DNA of 60,130 nucleotides from Paracoccus aestuarii (GCF_028553885.1 NZ_CP067172.1:1-60130); one strand, 5' to 3'. Shown: positions 25,337 to 36,707, numbered from the stretch's first letter. Translations and numbers: made by a program. The notes: generated from the sequence alone by a model not told the origin.

Positions 25337-25386
25337 TATACCCTCAGGGGGTATAGAGCAAGTCTGATATACCCCCTGTAGGTATC
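25337..25386. promoter_or_regulatory. Tandem CsoR operators between csoR and copA
   Basis: Two G/C-tract palindromes lie here: TATACCCTCAGGGGGTATA (25337-25355) and TATACCCCCTGTAGGTAT (25368-25385, within a slightly longer match). They have the TACCCC...GGGGTA form of CsoR sites. Their position between divergent csoR and copA fits control of both directions. Confidence 0.75.
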
Positions 25387-25401
25387 TGCCGGGAGAGAGT
25401 C

Positions 25402-27765
<2,364 letters not shown>

Positions 27766-28314
27766 GGTTGAGGAGGTGGCGTGTGGGTTTGAAATTTCGG
27801 TTTCAGCCCGATCAGGGTAGTCCAAAACAGATGACGCGGCTTTCCATCAGGGCGACGACATAAACGACAACCGTTGGAGATGTGAGTTTTCTTCTCAGCG
27901 GGCCCTCTCTTGCTGGCAACGCATGGGCCGCACTTTTGTTGTCAGACTTACGATGCTGGAAAAATCATCTACCTCAACGCCACCTCAACCCTTGGCTGCA
28001 GTTCTCGTGCAGGTTGTTCCGTCAGATGTCGCTCAATGCAGTTGAGCGTCGGCATGGAAATCGCAATAAATCAATCGATTGTCCCGTAACATACTGAAAT
28101 TACGGGGTGCCCGAATTTCGCCTCTGATCTGCTCATAACCTGAAGGTCGTAGGTGCAAATCCCGCCCGACCATTAGCTCGTGCCGGTCTCTCGTGATCTT
28201 GCCCCTGAATGTCGGCTTATACAGATTGTTGCCAATGCTGCGCCGCACTGCCGCAAGTCGGCTCTCCGCCCTTCGTGACGGACCTGGCGCCAGTGGTGCT
28301 GCGGCGCGGACGAA
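27766..28314. other. Intergenic region between copA and leader R1
   Basis: No convincing gene is seen in these 549 bp. Short open frames lack recognisable domains and ribosome sites. The notable content is a tRNA-like 3' fragment (see 28120-28174). The stretch is less GC-rich than its flanks and marks the right boundary of the copper island. Confidence 0.5.
28120..28174 (+). other. tRNA-like 3' fragment, possible att site
   Basis: The sequence contains CTCATAACCTGAAGGTCG, like a CAU anticodon loop and variable loop. GTAGGTGCAAATCCCGCC, like a T-arm with one base changed, follows. No matching 5' half exists, so it is not a functional tRNA. Such 3' halves are left where integrative elements insert into tRNA genes. 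With the decayed integrase at 18.7-19.4 kb it may frame a former island. Identity is by eye only. Confidence 0.4.
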
Positions 28315-29076
28315 CGACCGAGAGTTCGCACATAGCTGCGTCTTTGATTTTGTGGCGTCTCCCTTTGGGCCGCGTTCTGGTCTGGCCTTTGGCCTGACCC
28401 GAGCCTGTCAGGGCGATGCGCCCGGCTGCGGCGGGCGTCTGTCGGTCTCGTCCCGAGCCAGCCATCCTGCCCGCCGGTCCAGGTCGCCCTGCCCTGCCCG
28501 TCTCGTCCCTTCGGGCGACGCCCGCTGACGCGAGAGGAGCCCGGTTGTCCAGCCGCGCCCCGGAACGACCCTGGGAGTGGAGGGGCGCGGCCGCAGCAGG
28601 CCCGCGCGAGACGTCAAGGATCGAGCAAGGGCCTGTGGGCAACCGGGCGGGGTCGGGGTGTTGGGCCGGCCCCCCGGCAATCCCCGCGTCCAGGACCGAT
28701 GAAGCGGTGATCCCCGCGCCCGCGCGGGGATCGCGGCGCAGGGGGATTCGGGCAAGCCGAACGCCCCTGCCTGTGATGGCCACGCGCGACGGCGCGTGTC
28801 CGTTCCGGGAACCGCCGGTTCCCCCGCGCAAGGCCGTCCGCTTGACGGGGCGAAGGGGTTTCCCCGGCCTTCCTCCGCCGGCGGCTGCGTGCAGGCCGGG
28901 TGATCCCCCTCCCCTTCGCCCCTACGGACAACCTTGCACGGGTCCCCCTCCTGCCCTCGCCGGGAGGCAGGGTTTCAGGAGAGGCACCGCTGCGCGGTCC
29001 TCGCCAGAAACCCCGCCCGATCCTCGGCACAAAGACCAGGACGGGCCACCACAAGGAAGGACCAGACAATGGTTGC
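28315..29076 (+). repeat. Leader repeat R1 (about 760 bp), ends in the DUF3768 start codon
   Basis: R1 is nearly identical to R2 (32909-33630) and R3 (37576-38248). It is very GC-rich and holds several exact inverted repeats: GATCCCCGCGC/GCGCGGGGATC (28709-28732), GGGAACC/GGTTCCC (28807-28823), CCCGGCCT/AGGCCGGG (28863-28900) and GCCCGGTTG/CAACCGGGC (28539-28648, 92-nt loop). It ends with AAGGAAGGACCAGACA-ATG, so it supplies the ribosome site and start codon of the following gene. Open frames across it are a GC artefact; none is conserved as protein. Confidence 0.92.
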
Positions 29077-29470
29077 CACCGTCGAAGTCACCCCCATCGA
29101 GGATGCCCGTGAGGTCATGCTGCGCCAGATCATCGCGGAACAGAACGATGCGTTCCGCCGCGTCCTTGGCTTTGCCGCCCTCTGGCGCGGCACCGATCTG
29201 CAGGGCCGCACCGTCGCCACGCCGGGATTCTGCGCCCTGCCCGCCGCCACGAAGGCCGACCTGTTGGGCGCGGTCATCAACTTTGCGGATTTCAACGACG
29301 ATAACGACCCCTGGGAGGATCACTGTTTCGGTCGTGTCGAGGTCGGGGGCGTCGCGATCTATTGGAAGATCGACCTCTACGACACCGACTACCGCTTTGG
29401 GTCGGAGGCCCCCGCCGATCCCGAACAGACCCGCCGTGTCCTGACGCTCTATTTGCCGTCCGAACACTGA
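29069..29470 (+). CDS. DUF3768 protein
   Basis: A 133-aa acidic soluble protein. The conserved part INFADFNDDNDPWEDHCFGR, then YWKIDLYDTDYRFGSEAP, then RVLTLYLPSEH is the DUF3768 pattern seen on alphaproteobacterial plasmids. The acidic, DNA-mimic-like composition (many Asp/Glu) would suit an anti-restriction role, but this is inference. ATG 29069 is set by AAGGAAGGA in the leader R1, whose homology to R3 continues for the first two codons (ATGGTTGC). Confidence 0.82.
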   Translation: MVATVEVTPIEDAREVMLRQIIAEQNDAFRRVLGFAALWRGTDLQGRTVATPGFCALPAATKADLLGAVINFADFNDDNDPWEDHCFGRVEVGGVAIYWKIDLYDTDYRFGSEAPADPEQTRRVLTLYLPSEH

Positions 29471-29542
29471 CCCCGGATCGGCCTGCCGCGCCGCGCGCAG
29501 GCTGATGCTTCCCGCAGCTTCAACCGGAAAGGGGGTGAATGC

Positions 29543-29653
29543 ATGAGCAAAGCGATCTTTGAACAACGCCTCGCGGAAGCATGGGCGCTTGTCAGGAAGG
29601 GCGACACCTTTGGAATCGGACGCCGCTTCCTGATCCAGCACGGGGCCGTCTAA
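29543..29653 (+). CDS. Micro-protein, 36 aa
   Basis: A short frame with a strong ribosome site (GGAAAGGGGG) and ATG 29543. It encodes a 36-residue amphipathic peptide beginning MSKAIFEQRLAEAWALVRKG and ending IGRRFLIQHGAV. Codon use is like its neighbours. It sits between DUF3768 and the ParB-like gene and is probably cotranscribed. Function unknown. Confidence 0.6.
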   Translation: MSKAIFEQRLAEAWALVRKGDTFGIGRRFLIQHGAV

Positions 29654-29661
29654 GGCCCCCC

Positions 29662-29691
29662 GCCTTGCCCCGCCCTCACAGGGGGCAAGGC
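29662..29691. repeat. 10-bp hairpin before the ParB-like gene
   Basis: GCCTTGCCCC (29662-29671) pairs with GGGGCAAGGC (29682-29691), loop 10 nt. There is no T-run after it, so it may be an mRNA stabilising element, attenuator or weak terminator. Confidence 0.55.
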
Positions 29692-29728
29692 ACCAATAAC
29701 ACGATCATCACCACGAAGGAATATCGCC

Positions 29729-31606
29729 ATGAAGCGCGACACCATCACCGCCGCCGCGATCCAGTATGTCCCCCTGGCCGACCTCTATCTCTCGGACCTG
29801 AACCCCCGCCAGGATGCCGACCCCGAGGGGATCGACCTTCTGGCCGACAGCATCGCCATGATCGGCCTGATCCAGAACCTCTCGGGCCTGATGGATGCCG
29901 AGGGCCGGGTCGGCATCGTCGCCGGGGGCCGCAGGCTGCGCGCCATCGCCCGCGCCATCGAGCGCGACCCCGCCGTGACCGCCCGTCACCCGGAACTGGC
30001 CGCGATCCCGGTCCGCCTTGCCCCCGACGCCGCCACCGCCCGCGCATGGGCCAGCGTCGAGAACGCCGCCCGCGAGGACCTGCACCCCGCCGATGAAATC
30101 CGCGCCTATGGCCGGATGAAGGAGGCAGGCGCGGAAGTCTCCGCCATCGCCCGCAGCTTCGGCAAGACCGAGGCCCATGTCTATCGCCGCCTCGCGCTGG
30201 CCGCGCTGCCCGCCCCCGTGCTCGACGCGCTGAAAGCGGGCGAGATCAGCCTGGGCACCGCCAAGCTCTTCACCCTCTCGCAGGACGAGGCCCTGAGCTT
30301 GCAGGTTCTGGACGAGGTGAGAGGCCGCGACGTCTCCGAGCATCGCCTGAAACAGGCGCTGCAACCCGACACGATCAGCGCGAATGACCGCCGCGCCCGC
30401 TTCGTCGGTCTGGACGCCTATGAGGCCGCAGGCGGGCGGCTGACGCGCGATCTCTTCAGCGACAATGTCGCGCTGCATGATGCCGATCTTCTGGACCGGC
30501 TCTTTGCCGACAAGCTGGACGAGGAAGCCCGCCGCATCGGCGCGGGCTGGCGCTGGACCGAGATTTCCGCCGAAAGCTACCTCTCCTATGAGATCACGGC
30601 CAAGTTGGACCGGCTTTATCCGGTCGGGGGCGATCTGACCGAGGACGAGGCCGAGCGTTACGACGCCTTGGCCGAACTGGCCGAGGCCGAGGCGCTGGAC
30701 GAGGCGGAACAGGCCGAGTTCGAGGCCCTGACCACCATTCTCGACGGCGATTTCACCGAGGCGCAGCGCGCGGTCGGGGGCCATTACCTCTATGTCCAAC
30801 AGGATGGCACCCTGCGCCTGAACGGCCCGTGGCTGCGCCCCGAACACCGCGACGAGGCCATTGCCGCAGGTGTCCTGACCGGGCGGGCCGATCACCGGAC
30901 CGGCAGCGGAGGCGCCGCCGAACCCGCCCCGAAATCCCCCTATTCCGGCGCGCTGGTCTCGGACATGAAGGCAATCCGGCTGGCCGCGATCCAGTCCGCC
31001 CTGCTGGACAAGCCGGAACTGGTCTTCGATCTGCTGGCCTTCGGCCTGTCGCTGGCCTCTGGCGTCAGCACCCATGTCTTTGACCTGACGCCCGGACGCC
31101 CGACCAATTGTCCGACCAAGCCCGAGGGGCTGGACCGCCCCGCGCGTCTGGATCACGCCCCCGCCGCCCATGAGGGATGGAGCCGCCCCGATCTGCGCGT
31201 GGACGATCTGCCCGCAGCCTTCCGCGCCTTCGTCGCAGCAGGCAAGAAGGCCCGCAACGCCGCCCTGGCCGAGGGCATCGCGCGCACCCTGCCCTATGGC
31301 GCGGGCGGCAGCGATTTCTTCACGGTGATCGAGACCGATAGCGGGGCCAGCATCCGCAAGGTCTGGACGCCCACCGCCGAGAACTTCTTCGGGCGGGTCA
31401 GCGCCGATTACCTCGAAGGGCTGCTTCTGTCCCTGACCGGATGCGATCCGCAGGGATCGGGCTTCAAGGCGTTCAAGGGCCAGAAGAAGGCCGAGAAGGC
31501 CGCCACGCTGGAACGGCTGTTCAGCGATGCCGATTACCAGCGTCTCTGGCAGATCGACGCCGAGAAGAAGGCCCGCATCGACGCATGGCTGCCCGATTGC
31601 CTCTGA
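29729..31606 (+). CDS. Large ParB-like protein of leading-region type
   Basis: A 625-aa protein. The N-terminus holds the ParB/sulfiredoxin-type fold: LYLSDLNPRQDADPEGIDLL, then IGLIQNLSG and IVAGGRRLRAIARA (the GGRR motif). WASVENAAREDLHPADEIRA and AIARSFGKTEAHVYRRLALA follow, the latter the helix-turn-helix. The long C-terminal part is typical of the large ParB-like proteins on conjugative plasmids (such as F YubM), not of chromosome-partition ParB. It is far from parA here, so its role is probably plasmid establishment or DNA processing, not segregation (inference). Confidence 0.88.
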   Translation: MKRDTITAAAIQYVPLADLYLSDLNPRQDADPEGIDLLADSIAMIGLIQNLSGLMDAEGRVGIVAGGRRLRAIARAIERDPAVTARHPELAAIPVRLAPDAATARAWASVENAAREDLHPADEIRAYGRMKEAGAEVSAIARSFGKTEAHVYRRLALAALPAPVLDALKAGEISLGTAKLFTLSQDEALSLQVLDEVRGRDVSEHRLKQALQPDTISANDRRARFVGLDAYEAAGGRLTRDLFSDNVALHDADLLDRLFADKLDEEARRIGAGWRWTEISAESYLSYEITAKLDRLYPVGGDLTEDEAERYDALAELAEAEALDEAEQAEFEALTTILDGDFTEAQRAVGGHYLYVQQDGTLRLNGPWLRPEHRDEAIAAGVLTGRADHRTGSGGAAEPAPKSPYSGALVSDMKAIRLAAIQSALLDKPELVFDLLAFGLSLASGVSTHVFDLTPGRPTNCPTKPEGLDRPARLDHAPAAHEGWSRPDLRVDDLPAAFRAFVAAGKKARNAALAEGIARTLPYGAGGSDFFTVIETDSGASIRKVWTPTAENFFGRVSADYLEGLLLSLTGCDPQGSGFKAFKGQKKAEKAATLERLFSDADYQRLWQIDAEKKARIDAWLPDCL

Positions 31607-32136
31607 CCTAACAGGGGCACCTGATACGGGGCTGTGGCGCATCCGCGCCCGCCCCTCTGCCAACCCTTCTGCGACGAAGGCCACTTGCCCCCGCGCGCGA
31701 TCCGCGCCGGGGGCCTTTTCCTGTCCCGCCAGCCCCGCGCCACCGTCCGCGCCGCGCCAGGAGGACAGGTCCCCTCGATTGACCCCGCGCGGCGCAAGGC
31801 CCCAAAAGGCCCCGCACCGCGCGCGGCCCCTGCCCTTCGGGCCGAGCCGCGCCCAAGGGTCGCGGCAGACCGGCAGCGACCACCGATCGAGCCCGGCTGT
31901 TAACCCGCCCGATCCTCGGGCAGGGCCGGGCCGCCACCACACACACGCCTTCGCGCAAAAGCTCAAGACAGCCGGCTTCAACGAGAAGCAGGTTGATATC
32001 CTCATCGTCGCCCGCGACGTTTTCATCAGCGCACTCTTCAGCATCATGCCCATCATCGGCGGATAAACCGCCTGCGGCCCCTCACGGGGCCGCTTTCCTC
32101 AACGCCTAAAACAGCAAGAAGGACGCGCGGATGGGC
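31607..32136. other. GC-rich, hairpin-rich intergenic region, possible degenerate leader
   Basis: No gene with a start codon and ribosome site was found. The piece CCGCCCGATCCTCGG (near 31905), followed by GCCACCACA, matches the last 60 bp of leaders R1-R3. After it, an open frame encodes about 40 residues (FAQKLKTAGFNEKQVDILIV, then ALFSIMPIIGG) to a TAA at 32064 but has no ATG/GTG. This may be an eroded fourth leader and its gene. Confidence 0.4.
32075..32099. terminator. Rho-independent-like terminator
   Basis: GCGGCCCC-TCAC-GGGGCCGC (32075-32094) is an 8-bp perfect stem followed by TTTCC. It lies between the + strand ParB-like module and the - strand 32137-32808 gene, so it may serve converging transcripts. 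The T-run is short. Confidence 0.65.
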
Positions 32137-32808
32137 TCAGGTCCGTGCGCGATATTTCCCTGTTCGTATGAGCGGCCATGCTTGTTCATATGGCATCAGA
32201 TGGTCATGATTGGCCTTCCAATGCGCATCGATCCCCCCCCAACTCTTGCGAAACTCCCGGCCGCATTCAGGGCAGAAGAGTCCGTCTGCGCCACCAGCGG
32301 ACACCGGAATCGAGCCGCTGTCCTGCCAGATCCTCGTCGCAATTGCCTTGAAACTCGCAACACCAAGCTGACCACGATCCCGAGCGCGTGACCCCGGCCG
32401 CGAAAGGATCTCCACCACGGACGGATAGGGCGCTTCCCAGATTTCTCGGGCTTCGAGAGTCCCGCTGTCCATAAGAACAACCATGACAACATCGCATTCC
32501 GCATCGAGCTTGAGACGCCCAAGACGTTGGCCTGGATTTGCCTTGTCACCAAAAGCGCGACCCTTGATCTGTATCCGCTCGACACCGGTATCCGTCTTGC
32601 GCAGGGCGTCGTAGCCCGCCGTCCGCGCAGGAGCCAGATCAAGGTCAAGAAGACGGGCGGCCAAATACTCGGCAATCTCACCGGTAACGCCAAGAGGCTT
32701 ACCGGTGAGGCGGTAGTATTCGGCCGCAAGCGGTTTAACCTGCCCCAGAATTTCTTCAATGCGATCCGAAAGATCGATTCCGTCAGACACTGCAAAGACC
32801 TCGCTCAT
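32137..32808 (-). CDS. Putative nuclease-fold protein with C-terminal zinc finger
   Basis: A 223-aa protein, the only - strand gene of the original leading block. VTGEIAEYLAARLLDLDL, then AGYDALRK and VERIQIKGRAF give a Glu, an Asp and Q-x-K in the order of PD-(D/E)xK nucleases (QxK variant). The C-terminus FCPECGREFRKS then IDAHWKANHDHL is a C2H2-like zinc finger. I recall similar uncharacterised proteins (DUF6998-like). It could cut or bind DNA as a restriction-type or toxin-like effector, but there is no partner methylase in the same operon. Start ATG 32808 reads away from leader R2. Confidence 0.65.
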   Translation of the reverse strand: MSEVFAVSDGIDLSDRIEEILGQVKPLAAEYYRLTGKPLGVTGEIAEYLAARLLDLDLAPARTAGYDALRKTDTGVERIQIKGRAFGDKANPGQRLGRLKLDAECDVVMVVLMDSGTLEAREIWEAPYPSVVEILSRPGSRARDRGQLGVASFKAIATRIWQDSGSIPVSAGGADGLFCPECGREFRKSWGGIDAHWKANHDHLMPYEQAWPLIRTGKYRART

Positions 32809-32908
32809 CGGATAACCTGCAAAGAACCGCGATCTCCGTTAAGTCTATGCTCTGAGCGAAGGCACAGGCAATCTTTCCACCAGGGCGCAAAGCCAGAGCG
32901 TCCTCTCA

Positions 32909-33630
32909 TGGCGTCTCCCTTTGGGCCGCGTTCTGGTCTGGCCTTTGGCCTGACCCGAGCCTGTCAGGGCGATGCGCCCGGCTGCGGCTGGCGTCTGTCG
33001 GTCTCGTCCCGAGCCAGCCATCCTGCCCGCCGGTCCAGGTCGCCCTGCCCTGCCCGTCTCGTCCCTTCGGGCGACGCCCGCTGACGCGAGAGGAGCCCGG
33101 TTGTCCAGCCGCGCCGCGGAACGACCCTGGGAGTGGAGGGGCGCGGCCGCAGCAGGCCCGCGCGAGACGTCAAGGATCGAGCAAGGGCCTGTGGGCAACC
33201 GGGCGGGGTCGGGGTGATGGGCCGGCCCCCCGGCAATCCCCGCGTCCAGGTCCCATGAAGCGGTGATCCCCACGCCCGCGCGGGGATCGCGGCGCAGGGG
33301 GATTCGGGCAAGCCGAACGCCCCTGCCTGTGATGGGCCACGCGCGACGGCGCGTGTCCGTTCCGGGAACCGCCGGTTCCCCCGCGCAAGGCCGTCCGCTT
33401 GACGGGGCGAAGGGGTTTCCCCGGCCTTCCTCCGCCTGCGGCTGCGTGCAGGCCGGGTGATCCCCCTCCCCTTCGCCCCTACGGACAACCTTGCACGGGT
33501 CCCCCTCCTGCCCTCGCCGGGAGGCAGGGTTTCAGGAGAGGCACCGCTGCGCGGTCCTCGCCAGAAACCCCGCCCGATCCTCGGCACAAAGACCAGGACG
33601 GGACACCACAAGGAAGGACCAGACAATGGC
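32909..33630 (+). repeat. Leader repeat R2 (about 720 bp)
   Basis: R2 equals R1 from TGGCGTCTCCC to the start codon apart from about ten substitutions. It lacks the first 38 bp shared by R1 and R3. Its distance from TGGCGTCT to ATG is 717 bp (716 in R1). One substitution breaks the 11-bp stem seen in R1 (GATCCCCACGC). It also carries AAGGAAGGACCAGACA-ATG, here for the unrelated 33626 gene. Confidence 0.92.
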
Positions 33631-33883
33631 TGTTTTCGAGATTGTAAGCATGACTGATGATTGCGGCCCGTGCCGCGTGATGACCGATGACCTGGTCGCT
33701 TGGGTCGAGGATATGGGCACCCGGATCACCGGCATCGAGACCCGCGCCACCCTGCGCCCCGAACTGCAGGGCCAGCCACGCCTGCTGGGTTTCGCCGGTC
33801 CCTGCTGGGGCGGCCTGACCGCCATCGGTGAACCGATCATCCGCTATGAGGACCACGCGATCTCTGCGGCCCAGAGCCGCTGA
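33626..33883 (+). CDS. Small hypothetical protein, 85 aa
   Basis: A soluble protein (MAVFEIVSMTDDCGPCRVMT, then LLGFAGPCWGG) with a CxxC that superficially recalls a thioredoxin motif but without a matching fold pattern. No family recognised. It takes its ribosome site from leader R2. The DUF6908-like gene follows 15 bp downstream, so they form one operon with the methyltransferase. Confidence 0.65.
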   Translation: MAVFEIVSMTDDCGPCRVMTDDLVAWVEDMGTRITGIETRATLRPELQGQPRLLGFAGPCWGGLTAIGEPIIRYEDHAISAAQSR

Positions 33884-33898
33884 AGGAGTGCCAGACAG

Positions 33899-34372
33899 AT
33901 GACCCATTTTTCGGTGATCCAGATCAATATGCACCCCGCGCGCTTCGTCGCAGCCACCGCCAGCGCCCGCAGCACCCAGATCCTTGCCCGCCTGTTGGGC
34001 GAGAGTTGCCCTGGCAATCGTTTCGGCATCCGCGAGGGGGCCGATTTTGCAGGGCCGCGCAGCAACGACTTTATCCGTGATGGCGCCCGCACCTTCGAGG
34101 TCCTGCGCCAAGCCGCGGATGAACTGATGGCCGAGGCGGATGAGAACCCCGCGCAACTGCTGAAATGGCATGTCTATTTCCATGACGCCGGCCACGGACG
34201 GCACCGCTTCACCATGAACGCCTATCTTGATCACGACCTGCCTGCGCGGGCGCGTTGCGAAAGCGATCCGCAGCTGATCGGCCGCGCCGTCCATTATGGC
34301 GACGGTCCGAACCTGGAAACCCTCTCTCTCATGCTGGACGGCTTTCTGATCCGGCGGGAGGATGTCGCATGA
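33899..34372 (+). CDS. Conserved plasmid protein (DUF6908-like), 157 aa
   Basis: A soluble protein: TQILARLLGESCPGNRFGIR, then VLRQAADELMAEADENPAQ and WHVYFHDAGHGRHRFTMNAY. I recall such proteins upstream of DUF4942-methyltransferase genes in plasmid leading regions. Function unknown. The stop overlaps the methyltransferase start (ATGA), so the two are translationally coupled. Confidence 0.65.
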   Translation: MTHFSVIQINMHPARFVAATASARSTQILARLLGESCPGNRFGIREGADFAGPRSNDFIRDGARTFEVLRQAADELMAEADENPAQLLKWHVYFHDAGHGRHRFTMNAYLDHDLPARARCESDPQLIGRAVHYGDGPNLETLSLMLDGFLIRREDVA

Positions 34373-35808
34373 CCGACCGCCCCACCTTCACCGCAGGGGC
34401 GCTGGTCGCGCCCCTTAACATCACCAGCATCAGCGCCGCGCGCGACGCGGCGCTGACCCAGATGCAGCAGGCCATCGCGGTTCTGGGTGATGGTTACGAC
34501 CGCGCCCGTGCCGCGGCCGAGACCGCCAAGGGGGCGACGGCAGGCCATTCCTGCTATCTGCACCAGGCGGACAACGATGCGTCCAAGGCCGCGCTGTTCC
34601 CACGCTTTGACGGCCAGGCCGTTCTTGCGCGCTACAAGCGCAGCCTCGATGCGGCGATCTGGCAGCGTATCGTCGAGGAAACCCGCCTCAAGGAGATCAT
34701 GGACCGCACCGAACGGGAAAGGTTGGACGACCAGATGCGCACCAGCGACATGCCCGAGCCGACGCTGGACAACATCCGCGCGACGCTGGAGCGACTGACC
34801 GGCGAGGCCGAGCAGATCTTCATGCGCGGTGTCGCGCGGGCCTTCGCCGAGCTGGATCCGGCCTTCAAAAGCCATGACGCCTTCAAGATCGGCAAGCGCA
34901 TGATCTTCACCTTGGTCTTTGATGATGGGGGCTATTGGTCCTATTCCGGGCGCGGCGAGCAGATGCGCCGCACGTTGGCGGATGTCGAGCGGGTCTTTTC
35001 CCAGCTGGACGGGCAGCGCCGTTATGGCGATCTGGAAACGGCCATCACCACCGCGCGGCGCGGCGGTTGGGGCGCACGGCAAACCGAAGTCGAGACCGCC
35101 TATTTCACGGCGCGCTGCTTCAAGAACGGCAACCTGCACCTCTGGATCAGGGATGCGGCCCTTCTGGACAAGGTGAACCGCGTTCTCGCCGCGTGGTATG
35201 GCGATGTCTTGCCCGATGCCGCCGGGGCCAGGGACCAGCCCGATGATTTCCGCCCTGGCACCGCCCTGGCAAAGGATCTGGCCTTTTACCCGACGCCCGC
35301 CGGCGTGGTCGAGGAGTTGCTGACCGATCTGCGGATCAGCCCCGGCATCCGCGTTCTGGAGCCGAGCGCCGGGGTCGGCGCCATCGTCCGTCCGCTGCTG
35401 CGCATGGGGGCGAGGGTGGATGCGATCGAAGTCCATCCCGACAGGGCCGAGGCGCTGCGCGGTCTGGCTCATCCCGCACTGTCTGTGCAGTGTGCCAACT
35501 TCCTGAAGGTCGCCCCTGCACCCGTCTATGACATGGTGCTGATGAACCCGCCCTTTTCGGGGACGCACTGGGCCGACCATATCCGCCACGCCTTCGATTT
35601 CCTGGCGCCTGGCGGAGAGTTGCGGGCGATCCTGCCTGCCTCGGCCGAGGTCGGCAGCACCGCGCGGCATGAAACCTTCCGCCGGTGGGCCGAGCAACAC
35701 GCCCCGAGCGGGTGGCGGCGCAGCCTCTGGCGCGACCTGCCGGCCGAGAGCTTCGCCAGTGTCGGTGTGCGTATCAACACCGTGGTCCTGACCCTCAGGA
35801 AGTGTTAG
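34369..35808 (+). CDS. DUF4942-fused class I DNA methyltransferase
   Basis: A 479-aa protein. The first ~280 residues match DUF4942 (WQRIVEETRLKEIMDRTERE, then FKIGKRMIFTLVFDDGG). The C-terminal part is a SAM-dependent methyltransferase: FYPTPAGVVEELL, VLEPSAGVGAIV (motif I), AIEVHPDRAEAL (motif II) and VLMNPPFS, the NPPF of N6-adenine enzymes. No restriction partner adjoins it, so it is an orphan methylase. It may protect incoming plasmid DNA (inference). It ends at a strong terminator (35848). Confidence 0.88.
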   Translation: MTDRPTFTAGALVAPLNITSISAARDAALTQMQQAIAVLGDGYDRARAAAETAKGATAGHSCYLHQADNDASKAALFPRFDGQAVLARYKRSLDAAIWQRIVEETRLKEIMDRTERERLDDQMRTSDMPEPTLDNIRATLERLTGEAEQIFMRGVARAFAELDPAFKSHDAFKIGKRMIFTLVFDDGGYWSYSGRGEQMRRTLADVERVFSQLDGQRRYGDLETAITTARRGGWGARQTEVETAYFTARCFKNGNLHLWIRDAALLDKVNRVLAAWYGDVLPDAAGARDQPDDFRPGTALAKDLAFYPTPAGVVEELLTDLRISPGIRVLEPSAGVGAIVRPLLRMGARVDAIEVHPDRAEALRGLAHPALSVQCANFLKVAPAPVYDMVLMNPPFSGTHWADHIRHAFDFLAPGGELRAILPASAEVGSTARHETFRRWAEQHAPSGWRRSLWRDLPAESFASVGVRINTVVLTLRKC

Positions 35809-35847
35809 GCCACGGCAAACGATTTTCCTTGTGGTGAGGAAAACACT

Positions 35848-35874
35848 GCCGCCCCTCACGGGGCGGCCTTTTTT
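35848..35874 (+). terminator. Rho-independent terminator after the methyltransferase
   Basis: GCCGCCCC-TCAC-GGGGCGGC (35848-35867) followed by CTTTTTT is a classic terminator. The inverted transpeptidase duplication starts only 8 bp later. Confidence 0.85.
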
Positions 35875-36131
35875 CTGCGCAATCGACGTGAGGAGCCCAT
35901 AGCCGTCGGTCGCGATGCCGCAGCGATGCAGGCGCAGCATGGCTAGCCGACCTGCCTCTGCCGTTCAATCTGCGGTCTCTTGCAAGATACGTATGCCCGA
36001 AAGCGGCCGCTCAGGCTGTGTGCAGCATGTATGTGAAGCTCGAGCTTTTCGCCTTCGGCCAAACTACTTTTGTCTGGCTGGCACGGTCCTGCCGCAGAGC
36101 GGCTGGCCGAACCAGTGCCTGAATAAGGCGA

Positions 36132-36707
36132 TCAGAAAACAGTCACCTGTGTACCGATCTCGGCGACCGCATAAAGCTGTTCGACATGCTCGTTATAAAG
36201 CCCATAGCACCCCGATGAGGAGCGCCGTCCGATCTTGCGAGTGTCGTGGGTGCCATGGACCAAATAAGCAGGCCAGGCGAGATAGAGGCCGAACTTGCCG
36301 AGTGGGTTCTCGGGCGCCCCGCCTTCGACCCTCTGAGGGAGAGTGGGATCTTTTTCGCGCATGCTGGGCGTGGGAGTCCAGGGCGGATTCGGCATTTTGC
36401 GCACGATCTCGGTTTGCCCGCGGCGGGTCAGGTCCTCGGTCATTGGGATGGCGCAGGGGAAGACGAAGTGGACGCTCTCATCGCCCGACCAGTAATGGAC
36501 CGCGCGCGAGGTGACGTCTGCCAGCAGGACGCCCTTGCCAAGCGTCGGGTAGAAGTCGCGCCAGTGCCGGGTCCGGAACGAGGACTGGTTGCGCTCGGGC
36601 CCCATGTCAGTGGCCGCCTGACCATAGGCTACTGCCGGCAGCAGCGCTCCTGTTGCGGCAAGGCCGCGCAAAAAACTTCTCCGGTCATCGAAACGATGTG
36701 TGGACAT
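36132..36707 (-). CDS. Tat-exported L,D-transpeptidase, copy B
   Basis: The 191-aa product is identical to that of 17785-18360, including the RR leader and the catalytic HGTHDTRKIGRRSSSGCYG. It keeps the 219-bp upstream region of the original and so may have the same local promoter. In this position it is out of reach of the MerR-promoted SCO operon. Identity at protein and DNA level means the duplication is recent. Confidence 0.9.
   Translation of the reverse strand: MSTHRFDDRRSFLRGLAATGALLPAVAYGQAATDMGPERNQSSFRTRHWRDFYPTLGKGVLLADVTSRAVHYWSGDESVHFVFPCAIPMTEDLTRRGQTEIVRKMPNPPWTPTPSMREKDPTLPQRVEGGAPENPLGKFGLYLAWPAYLVHGTHDTRKIGRRSSSGCYGLYNEHVEQLYAVAEIGTQVTVF

Noticed and set aside
27882..28097. 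71-residue frame after copA
   Set aside because: Weak start context and no domain. The DNA here looks like a remnant.
28120..28174. A complete functional tRNA
   Set aside because: Only a T-arm and anticodon-loop-like 3' part is seen, with no acceptor or D-arm 5' half.
28416..29444. Long open frames across R1 (and matching ones in R2 and R3)
   Set aside because: They arise from very high GC content with few stop codons. Frames differ between copies after indels, composition is Pro/Arg/Ala-rich and no domain is seen.
29708..32056. 782-residue frame on the - strand opposite the ParB-like gene
   Set aside because: It mirrors the GC-rich coding strand and has repetitive Gly/Ala/Arg content with no domain, while the + strand frame has clear ParB motifs.
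34294..35940. 548-residue - strand frame opposite the methyltransferase
   Set aside because: It is antisense to a gene with clear NPPF and motif I, and shows no recognisable family.
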